Of a stretch of DNA of 10,193 bases, positions 1-7,230 are shown piece after piece. The stretch is from the NCBI GenBank assembly GCA_000697335.1, contig JNEM01010447.1:1-10193 (forward strand), in the 5' to 3' direction. Within the stretch, counting starts at the first letter, position 1, and the number at the start of each line of letters is the position of its first letter. A model generated the notes under the pieces. The model did not search any database, was not told where the DNA came from, and saw nothing but the letters and a program-made list of their open reading frames with translations. This DNA comes from Conidiobolus incongruus B7586. Lineage: Eukaryota; Entomophthoromycota; Entomophthoromycetes; Entomophthorales; Conidiobolaceae. The position numbers and the translations under genes were made by a program.

Positions 1-522
1 CTCGGCCACACGGTGGCAGGACACGGGATGCCGTACCCAGTATATGTCCAGATCATAGGGTGCAGAGAGAACTTTCCCATACTTGGCTGCAATCACGGCA
101 TGATCTGGACTGTAGTGAAGAGGATTTAGATCGTACCCGGCGATAATGCACCAACCTGATATATAATATGCCCAGTACCGGTTGTCATTGTATCTCTGAT
201 GCAGAAGCCTGCACATACTGTACGTGGGTACGGGGAACTCCTCCAGACGGAACCACAATAACGGGGTGAAGTCAATGTTGTAAACTTCATCCAGCATGGT
301 CTTTGCTTCTACGTCGTGGTGGTACACTAGCAGGGCAAAAAGCGCGCATACTCTATAATCATCTTCATCCGTGAGATTCCGTTCCCAGCGCTGATGGAAG
401 TACTGCAATGCAATATTCGGGTGCTTTAGAATACCGTACATTACTGCATACTCAAAATCGGTATCAATGATGTCATTTGGAATTTCAGTGGCAGTGCCGT
501 CCAGAAACTGCTGTGGAGTCAT
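1..522 (-). CDS. Unrecognised protein, N-terminal 174 codons (cut by window edge)
   Basis: The reverse strand is open without a stop from the ATG at 522 down to base 1, so the gene continues beyond the left edge. The protein begins MTPQQFLDGTATEIPND. It is rich in aromatic and acidic residues (for example QYFHQRWERN, LVYHHDVEAK, RYWAYYISGW) and has an alternating helical look, as in an alpha-solenoid or repeat protein, but I recognise no domain. There is no signal peptide or membrane segment. The frame stays open a little upstream of 522 but has no earlier ATG there, so 522 is the natural start. Base composition is clearly richer in G+C than the flanking spacers, as expected of coding DNA. 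An intronless start and lack of a known domain fit a lineage-specific family. That it is coding is fairly sure; its function is unknown. Confidence 0.7.
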   Translation of the reverse strand, partial: MTPQQFLDGTATEIPNDIIDTDFEYAVMYGILKHPNIALQYFHQRWERNLTDEDDYRVCALFALLVYHHDVEAKTMLDEVYNIDFTPLLWFRLEEFPVPTYSMCRLLHQRYNDNRYWAYYISGWCIIAGYDLNPLHYSPDHAVIAAKYGKVLSAPYDLDIYWVRHPVSCHRVAE

Positions 523-525
523 TTT

Positions 526-537
526 GGACAACAGTGT
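526..537 (+). repeat. 12-bp direct repeat, copy 1 (GGACAACAGTGT)
   Basis: The 12-mer is repeated exactly at 901-912. A second shared 11-mer, ACTGCTGTGGA, lies at 507-517 and 893-903. In the right copy the two words overlap and run on directly, while the left copy has 11 extra bases between them that carry the start codon of the leftward gene. This looks like a local duplication with a small insertion or deletion. Confidence 0.6.
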
Positions 538-756
538 GAATGAATGAAGAAGATTCTTATTAGATCTAAGGAAGAGTAAAAGCGATATTTTGCAGAATAT
601 ATTGATCCGTAACTTGTGGGATCCACCCCAAAGATACGGTTCTAGAGCTAAGGGTTTGTTTGTATTGGGGGTTATTAGGGATAAAGTAATAACAGTATAC
701 TCAAGATTGGGAGGGGATTGTAAATGGTATTATGGGGTATGGAATGGTGTTAGCAG

Positions 757-782
757 TTTAAGGACCTACTAAGGTCCTTAAA
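757..782. repeat. Perfect 11-bp inverted repeat (hairpin) in a looser larger palindrome
   Basis: Arm 757-767 (TTTAAGGACCT) and arm 772-782 (AGGTCCTTAAA) are exact reverse complements around a four-base loop, ACTA. By eye the symmetry continues imperfectly outward: left-hand blocks such as CAGTATACT then GGGAGGGG near 690-716 resemble the reverse complement of right-hand blocks near 810-835. The whole could be the remains of a foldback or MITE-like element, or a structured transcript end. No coding sequence overlaps it. Confidence 0.75.
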
Positions 783-900
783 TCCCAGCAGTACACAGTA
801 TTCCCATGTGGTCCCCCATCATAGTACTAACTGTGCGATTGGCCCTTTATATTCCGAGTTCTGAAGGGATCGGCAACTTTCAACCATCTATGACTGCTGT

Positions 901-912
901 GGACAACAGTGT
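901..912 (+). repeat. 12-bp direct repeat, copy 2
   Basis: This exactly matches 526-537. Together the two copies flank a 363-base segment (538-900) that contains the hairpin at 757-782. The last two bases of this copy are also the first two of the GTAAGT donor-like site at 911. Confidence 0.6.
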
Positions 913-1253
913 AAGTAATGATATTAACTTAAATATCCAGAAATTGAGTTTAAATTATGGGATTGATTAAGTTGATGAAAAGATAAGATTTGATTTTAAT
1001 CATTGAGTGATTGGAAAAAATTGTATCATTGGTCATTTACTTACAATAATCAAAGTCCATCACCATCATCTATCAATACTAAATACTTCAACTAACAATA
1101 ATAAGTTGAAATTGAATTATTCGTTGTTTTAGTATATACTCTTCATTTTTCTCATTGAATTTTGATACTTGTATTGACCTGTAGGTATACTTTTATGATA
1201 TTTGGCAATCGTGTATTATTAATGAGATTTTGGATTTAGTTAAAATTTTCAAG

Positions 1254-2048
1254 ATGAATAGATTAAATTTGATTCGCACCTCTCAAAACCTCGTTAAGGC
1301 TGCCGCTTATCGTAATCGTAAGTGCTCTTTTTAATTTAAATTGCATTATCCAATTTATGAATTCAATTATTTAATCTCATTTGTTTATGTCAGTTATTAA
1401 CCCGAATTTGATTGGAATTTAGAATTGAACACTTTACCCAAAACTGCTTTAGTTCGTTTCGCCTCCAACCAAACTCAAGCAAAAGACAAATATAGCAAAT
1501 ACGATGGTGTTAATTTGTTAGATTCTGCCTCTGGAACTCTTCTTCTCACTGAATTGATGCGCGGTACATGGTTAGTTCTCGAAAGTTTCTTCCGTAGACC
1601 TTTCACTTTGTTTTACCCCTTCGAAAAAGGTCCTTTAAGTCCCCGTTTCAGAGGTGAACACGCCTTACGTCGTTATCCTTCTGGTAAGTTACGATCTCGA
1701 ATTCTATAGACATTTTACTGATTTTTTCCAATAGGTGAAGAAAGATGTATCGCCTGTAAATTATGTGAAGCTATCTGTCCCGCTCAAGCTATCACCATCG
1801 AAGCTGAACCCCGTGAAGATGGCAGTCGTCGTACCACCCGTTACGATATTGATATGACCAAATGTATCTACTGTGGCTTCTGTCAAGAAGCCTGCCCCGT
1901 CGACGCTATCGTCGAAACTTCCAACTTTGAATTCGTCACGGAAACTCACGAAGAATTATTATACAATAAGGAAAAGTTATTGGCTAACGGTGATAAGTGG
2001 GAGCCTGAAATTGCTGCCAACTTACAAGCTGACCATCCCTACCGTTAA
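1254..2048 (+). CDS. NDUFS8: NADH:ubiquinone oxidoreductase 23 kDa (TYKY) subunit, NDUFS8, 3 exons
   Basis: Exons are 1254-1317, 1423-1683 and 1735-2048 (639 nt, 212 aa). The introns are 105 and 51 nt, both with GTAAGT donors; the first has a TATTAAC branch-like site. The product is the ferredoxin-like subunit of the complex I peripheral arm, which holds clusters N6a and N6b and passes electrons toward N2 on the matrix side of the inner mitochondrial membrane. Two 4Fe-4S motifs are intact: C113, C116, C119 and C123-P, then C152, C155, C158 and C162-P. Residues 1 to about 35 are arginine-rich and without acidic residues, ending VRFASN, as in a cleaved mitochondrial presequence. The family's conserved block [21 protein letters not shown] and the C-terminal region ending HPYR are present. 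Length is normal for the family, and no key residue is missing. The exon 1 start is the only ATG giving a presequence. Confidence 0.96.
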
Positions 2049-2357
2049 TATTAACGTTCTTTTTAAAATTAATTCGTGCTTTTAATAATTATCTCAATTC
2101 AAATTTATAAAAAAGTTTTAAATATCATTTAGTTTCTTTATTAGCTTGTATAGATTGATTTATTAGTACTATCTATATTCTGATATATCTTATTATAAGC
2201 TATTTGTTTTTATTAATAGTATTTCAATTATATTTGATTTTAAATTCTATCATTATTGAGATTATATTTTTCGACGATTATTAACTACTTGATTAACTTA
2301 GTAAATATAAAATTATTAATATTTATCAACAATATAACTGATAAAATCAGCAACGCT

Positions 2358-2387
2358 CCAATATATATTGGTATTCCATATACCAAT
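2358..2387. repeat. Two overlapping palindromes built on CCAAT
   Basis: CCAATATATATTGG (2358-2371) is a perfect 14-base palindrome. Its right end is reused in a second inverted repeat, ATTGGTAT (2367-2374), loop TCCAT, ATACCAAT (2380-2387). Three CCAAT pentamers result, one reading right, one left and one right again, which is unusual in the surrounding plain AT-rich sequence. CCAAT is the core of the Hap/NF-Y binding site, but this cluster is about 1.5 kb from the next start codon and no role can be shown. Confidence 0.5.
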
Positions 2388-3737
2388 AAATTATATACAT
2401 TGTAATTATACAAAACTTGATTCTAAACCTAACAATCAAAACAATTCATTATCGATTTTTAATGAATTTGATGGTATTAATGACGAAATTATACAAATAC
2501 AAATTAAAACTCAATTAAAATTTTATTTTTAAAGATATTATTAGATAATTAGCTTTTGAGCTCTATTAAGCTTAATATATCTAGTCCATTTGCTAATATA
2601 ATCTTCTTATATATCAAGAATATAAATCATTAATTTAATTAATATCTCAAATCTTAAATATTGTTTATTATAATCATTATTTGAATCAACAAATGCATAT
2701 TAATCTAATATAAATTAACTATGAATCCTATTTTGAACGATTATTATAAAACTGCTTCTTAGAATACTATCTATCAATTTCCAAAGTTGATTCATTCCGA
2801 GATTAAAAAAACAAAAATAATGAAATATCAGTGAACTAATATATTCGAATTTTTATGTCAAGCTGTCAACCATTTATTTATATACAAATATGGTCTATAT
2901 TATGCTAATTTTCAATACTTCAGTTTTATCCTTAATTAAAATTATTATCATCACTTTTTTCAAACTAATTCATAAAGGTATTTAATTGATAATATAATAT
3001 TGATATTAAATGAAGATATTATTCAATTGGGTTTGATATAATTCCAATATAAATTGAATTAATATCCTTTATTGTTAAAAAATTTAGCTTTCTAATATTA
3101 ATTATTTTTAGAAAATATTTGCTGATTTTCATTTTGTACTAAATAGATAATGAATGAGAGATTATGATTCTTATAAACGAAACAATTCTGAAAACTCAAC
3201 TCACTGAAAATAAACTAGTTATGCAATTGATTAATTGACAAATAATAATACTAAATTTAGAGGTATTTGTTGAAATTAATTGAAAAAATATCTAAGAAAA
3301 ACTATGATAAAATTATACAAATATATTCAATAATGACTATTCATGATAGATATTGAATGATTTCATCATTTATAAAAAATTTTATATTTGGTAAAACTTC
3401 TTTACTCAATAAGTATTCATAATTGTACTACCTTATCAATATAATTCGGTGAAGCGATTATAATTTTAAACCAAAAATGAACTTTGATATTGGTGAATTT
3501 TTTTAGAAATATATAATTAGTAATCTAATTATATTAAAATTCAACATTGTTATTAGCAATCAATCACTCTTACCTATTCAATAAATATGAAGTTTTGAAC
3601 GATGGTAAAAAAAGTACACATCAATGCATGTTTTAAGAGCTAACTAAATATTCGAATTATGAATGATGTCATACATCTATTCAAAGACAGTTGGTCAGAG
3701 AAGTTTCAAAACGATTCAAGTTAATCTTTTTCGCCAA

Positions 3738-3776
3738 CCAATTTTAATTGATTATTCTCATAAATCTATATAAATA
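3738..3776 (+). promoter_or_regulatory. CCAAT box and TATA box of the lipid transfer gene
   Basis: CCAAT at 3738-3742 is followed 25 bases later by TATATAAATA at 3767-3776, about 140 bases before the ATG at 3914. The same ten-base TATA word occurs, inverted, upstream of SEC20. Spacing and order suit a core promoter, though the AT-rich background makes chance matches easy. Confidence 0.4.
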
Positions 3777-3913
3777 TCCACCATTAGCCACTTATCATCC
3801 ATGATTATAAATAATATAATTTTAAAAAATAGCTTTGAATTACTAATTTATTAATCATTTTAAACAATACATTTAATTCAGAAGAGTATCCGATATTTTA
3901 ATATTACATAAAC

Positions 3914-4783
3914 ATGACTACTGAATTGACACCTGAAACTGTTCCTTACCTAATCTCTGATCAGCCTACGCCTACGACTGCTTCGGCAATTCCTTTGACC
4001 GACTCTCAACAAGAACTACTCCAGAAATTCAAGGAACGTCTACCACAGTTGATTAATCCAGATACCAGCGTACACGATGACGCTGCATTTTGTGACGACG
4101 CCTGCTTGAAGCGATATTTGAGAGCTACACAGTGGAACCTTGACCACTCCGTCAAAAGACTGGAATCAACACTCAAATGGCGCCGCAGCTTCCAGCCCCA
4201 CAAGATCGCCCTCGAAAGCATGAAGGAGGAGGGTGCCACTGGTAAGTTACACATCAATGGCTTTGATCTTGAAAACCACCCAATCCTTCACCTTGTCCCT
4301 TGCAAGGAAAATACCAATGACTCTGAGGGCCACATCAAACACGTCGTTTTTAATTTAGAATCTGCTATCAAACTATTACCAGCAGGTGTTGAAAAGTTCC
4401 TTATTTTAGTTGATTTACGCAATCTATCCGCACGTAACCTCGTGAGCATAACCGACGCGAAAGCCGTAAACACGGTCCTATCCGAGCACTACCCCGAGCG
4501 CGTTTCTAAAATCTTTTTAGTTGAAGCTCCATGGATTTTTTCGGGTTTTTTCCGAGTGATCTCACCCCTCCTCGATCCCGTCACCAAAGAAAAGATCAAT
4601 TTCGTGAATTTGAAGCACATTAATCAAGAAACGGTGCCCAGTGGTTATGCCAAATTATCCAACTACATTTCTGCCAAGTACCTCTACAAAGATTACGGAG
4701 GAGACAATCCCTTCATATTTAACAAAGATTCTTACTTTGAACAGTTGGACAGTGTATTGAGGAATATTAGCCAAAATCAATAA
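3914..4783 (+). CDS. Sec14-family phosphatidylinositol transfer protein, Pdr16/Pdr17-like
   Basis: The single open frame encodes 289 aa with no intron. Residues 58-93 form the CRAL-TRIO N-terminal helices (LKRYLRATQWNLDHSVKRL, then KWRRSF), and residues about 108-267 form the lipid-binding CRAL-TRIO fold. The signature YPERVSKIFLVEAPWIFSGF (193-212) followed by SPLLDPVTKEKINFV (217-231) is typical of the family. By recalled alignment, E195, T224 and K227 correspond to yeast Sec14 E207, T236 and K239, residues of the phosphatidylinositol headgroup site, so PI binding is likely. The stretch HLVPCKENTND then HIKHVVFNLE, and the YGGD-containing tail, resemble yeast Pdr16/Pdr17 more than Sec14 itself. 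Such proteins exchange PI for a second lipid and support phosphoinositide and sterol homeostasis at ER, plasma membrane or lipid droplets. There is no signal peptide or membrane span. The internal GTAAGT at 4242 is coding (GKL of the conserved GKLHINGFD), not a donor. Confidence 0.93.
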   Translation: MTTELTPETVPYLISDQPTPTTASAIPLTDSQQELLQKFKERLPQLINPDTSVHDDAAFCDDACLKRYLRATQWNLDHSVKRLESTLKWRRSFQPHKIALESMKEEGATGKLHINGFDLENHPILHLVPCKENTNDSEGHIKHVVFNLESAIKLLPAGVEKFLILVDLRNLSARNLVSITDAKAVNTVLSEHYPERVSKIFLVEAPWIFSGFFRVISPLLDPVTKEKINFVNLKHINQETVPSGYAKLSNYISAKYLYKDYGGDNPFIFNKDSYFEQLDSVLRNISQNQ

Positions 4784-5426
4784 TCGGCATTTATTTATTA
4801 AAATATTATCATAATTTTTTATTGTTGTTTAAAGTATTAATATTTAAAAAAAATCTAATTTTTATCATACGATTCATATAGTTTGATTTAATAATTATTG
4901 ATAACCAAATTCAAATGCAAAGTGGAAATTCTTCAAAACTATTTAGAATCCGGGTTTTTTATACAAACTAGAATATATTATAATTAGTTTATTATATCTG
5001 AAATAATACTATTATTCTAATGAAATAGTAATTGAATTTAATTAATATATGAAAAACAATAATTTTTTACATTATGAAGTTGTCAAAGTTATTTAGATAG
5101 TGCTATACAGCTATTAATTTTTATAATTATTTAGTTAAGATCCCTATATTTCAACAGATTCATTTGTATCAATTTTATTAAATATTTTCACATAATAAAT
5201 TTTCATAAAAAGCATTAAAATAATATTTTAATACTGTATCAAATAAGTAGTTTTTTCTAACCAAAATAATTTTCAATAATATTCAATGTGAATTCTAAAT
5301 ACTTAAACTAATATGATAATTATTAACATTATATAATTTATTATTATAAATTTTAATCATTCAAATTAATAATATATAGGATAATCAGATTATTGAATCA
5401 ACTGAAATTCAATTAAAAATTATTTA
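4784..5426. other. AT-rich gap between convergent genes, no gene seen
   Basis: The 643 bases between the stop codons of the rightward lipid transfer gene and the leftward SEC20 gene hold both 3' ends. They are strongly AT-rich, with stops in all frames. AATAAA-like words occur by composition alone on both strands, and no specific polyadenylation site can be picked with confidence. Confidence 0.6.
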
Positions 5427-6457
5427 TTATAATTCGTCCCTTTCGTGAGATTGACTAAGTGTTGGCTTCTCCTTCAATGGTATATGATCACTAGCTAAAG
5501 GTTTGGAGTCATCAGCACCAATGGTAGCTTCAGAATCCACAGCAGTACGAATAGGCGTACTGACAGCAAATCCACGAGTAGTGATAGGCGTATGCAAAGG
5601 CTTAGTGGGGGATCGATTCCAAATCACTGGAAATAGTGTAGGAATATATACCCTCTTAGAAATTACCCAATAAACTGTGAATAAAAATATGGAAAATCCT
5701 AACATTAAACTAACTCGATCTATGATTGCTTGAATTTCTAGTCCTGACAGTAATCCTCTTGAAGTTTTCGATAGGCCTTGATAGTTTTGGTACTCTTTGT
5801 TTGTAGTGTCCATTAATTTGCTACTCTCGGACAGAGCTTGTGCCGAGTTAGAAGATCTTTCAATTTCATTGATCAATAACTCAGAAGTTCTCTGCAATGA
5901 TCGGGTAACTTCATTAGCTTGTTTTAAGGTTTTTTGGTGAGATAAACTTGACATCAATTAATAAATATATTCAGCAAGCATATATATATATATATATATT
6001 ATAATACCTATCCTTATTAACTTTGGACCTACCCTCCAACAATTCTTTATGCTCCAAACGTTCCAATTTGTTTTTATATTCCATAATTAATTGTCTGAAA
6101 GTACTCTTAAATCTATATATATTCAATATAAATTAATATATTTAGATTAATATTATAATCATTTAGTACCTCAATTGAAATTCGTTATGCTCTTTTAACA
6201 ATTCCTCATCTAAGTTATTAGAGTTGGATAGCTTAATACTCTATGAAGCAAATTATAAAAAATTAACTATTGTAAATTTAATAATATAAAACAAGTACCT
6301 TAATATATTTTTCATACTTCCACAACTCATCTTTAACCTTCTCTAATTCCAAATCTATTTCATTTTTATTTTGGATTAAATTACTTGTATTTAAAAATTT
6401 TTTAAATTCAATTAAACTTTTTTGTACTTGTTGCTTGTTAGTTTCTAATTCGTTCAT
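5427..6457 (-). CDS. SEC20: Sec20-family ER SNARE with C-terminal RDEL retrieval tail, 4 exons
   Basis: On the minus strand the exons are 6457-6299, 6240-6170, 6112-6008 and 5946-5427 (855 nt, 284 aa). Introns are 58, 57 and 61 nt, all GT-AG, and every junction keeps frame. In yeast, Sec20 acts with Ufe1, Use1 and Sec22 in fusion of Golgi-derived COPI vesicles with the ER, tethered by Dsl1/Tip20. Residues 1-110 are charged and helical, as in the tether-binding N-terminal part. Residues about 119-190 match the Sec20 SNARE segment (SLQRTSELLINEIERSSNSA, SESSKLMDTTNKEYQNY, GLLSGLE). One membrane span follows at 191-208 (LMLGFSIFLFTVYWVIS), then a 76-residue lumenal tail ending HERDEL. Yeast Sec20 ends in HDEL; RDEL is a known working variant of that signal. 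Intron 3 could instead use a donor at 6032, but only the donor at 6007 stays in frame with the SNARE exon. Identity is well supported; the N-terminal exons rest on splice-site reading. Confidence 0.92.
5981..5999. repeat. TA dinucleotide microsatellite in SEC20 intron 3
   Basis: An uninterrupted TA run of about nine and a half units lies inside the third SEC20 intron. It sits between the donor at 6007 and the acceptor ending at 5947, and so makes up nearly a third of a 61-base intron. Length changes here could alter intron size between strains. Confidence 0.85.
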
Positions 6458-7230
6458 TTTGTTTCTTATTGAATAATTGGACTTTTTTGTGAGTATTTAT
6501 ATAGCTTTTGTTTAGGAAAATTTTATGGGAATATAATTAACTCTGAAAATTTATAGACAAAAGTGTATAGAGTAAAAATATTATTACATCTATTTTTGAA
6601 CAATAATTAAACATAAAAAACTACAATTCAGCTTTCTTTCTATATTTCAGAACTACCCAACAAGGTAACCTATTACAATATTCGAACTTTAACAATATCA
6701 AAGTCCTAACAATAATTAATAATTAATAATTAATAACCAATAATCAACCAGAATTATATTCGAGATTATTTGATAATTTGAGTGTATTATTTACTGATTG
6801 AAATATTTTACTATACATTATATTTTATGTTTTTAAAATTTTATATTTTTCTATATTTTGCAATGATTCAATATTCTTTTTATAAATTTTAAAACATTTC
6901 ACGCATATTTTGTAGTAACTGGATACTTATAAGTTATAACCATATAATATTGGTAATTAATAATAAATAAGTGATATATCAATATTTTGAATAATATATT
7001 ATATATTAAAAACCATTAAAATTTTTGGATATATTTTTCAAAATCAGATAAATTGAACAATAACCAAATGATCAAGTGACTTGTTTAATCAAGTGAAAGT
7101 GAACTACTCATCAGTATAAACCCATAATAATAATTAGAACAACAACACCATACTGAAAATTATATAATCTACCCAATTCCCAGAATAACCCAATCATTAA
7201 TCATTTTAAATATAAAATAAATATTTAAAA
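6458..7230. promoter_or_regulatory. Bidirectional promoter region of SEC20 and UNG1
   Basis: The 773 bases separate the two divergent start codons and must drive both genes. On the minus strand TATATAAATA occupies 6503-6494, 36 bases before the SEC20 ATG, which is close for a TATA box and implies a very short leader or use as an initiator region. On the plus strand a TATAAAATAAATA stretch (about 7210-7222) and two CCCAAT words lie just before the UNG1 ATG. A short tandem repeat sits at 6711-6735. No MluI-type ACGCGT cell-cycle box, common before fungal replication and repair genes, was seen. No gene is visible in this gap. Confidence 0.5.
6711..6735. repeat. Seven-base tandem repeat (AATAATT), about 3.5 copies
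   Basis: Three exact consecutive copies of AATAATT run from 6711 to 6731 and a partial fourth follows. They lie within the SEC20/UNG1 promoter region. This is a low-complexity minisatellite with no evident function. Confidence 0.8.

Larger units (their letters stand above)
523..1253. promoter_or_regulatory. Divergent spacer between left-edge gene and NDUFS8
   Basis: This gap lies between the ATG of the leftward gene and the ATG of NDUFS8 and must hold both promoters. It has two halves. Bases 523 to about 910 are richer in G+C: G-rich on the plus strand from about 650 to 750, and C-rich from about 780 to 850, on either side of a hairpin at 757-782. Bases 911-1253 are AT-rich and look like ordinary promoter or leader DNA. 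A consensus splice donor (GTAAGT) at 911 follows a seven-codon open stretch from an ATG at 890, which could be a leader exon or upstream ORF. No clear TATA box was identified for either gene. A short open frame at 590-772 shows no coding character. Confidence 0.5.
2049..3913. other. Long AT-rich intergenic gap, no gene seen
   Basis: About 1.9 kb lie between the NDUFS8 stop and the next start codon. All six frames are densely interrupted by stops and no tRNA-like or conserved protein fragment was seen. The sequence is almost entirely A and T, with short low-complexity runs. The only distinct structure is a pair of overlapping palindromes at 2358-2387. The last 200 bases hold a CCAAT and TATA pair that probably serves the downstream gene. 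Confidence 0.7.

Noticed and set aside
640-760. Telomere-like or G-quadruplex sequence
   Set aside because: There are scattered G runs and one TTATTAGGG word but no tandem array; the loops are long and irregular.
590-772. 60-codon open frame on the plus strand
   Set aside because: It runs through the hairpin region, has no family resemblance and no supporting context; most likely chance.
1761-1949. Open frame opposite NDUFS8 exon 3
   Set aside because: A shadow of the real gene on the other strand; the plus strand encodes both 4Fe-4S motifs.
1873-2085. Shifted frame within NDUFS8 exon 3
   Set aside because: It overlaps the confirmed coding frame and has no motif of its own.
4242-4247. GTAAGT in the lipid transfer gene as a splice donor
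   Set aside because: The frame continues unbroken and the site encodes part of the conserved GKLHINGFD stretch.
4006-4473. Two minus-strand open frames opposite the lipid transfer gene
   Set aside because: Both are shadows of the Sec14-family coding sequence.
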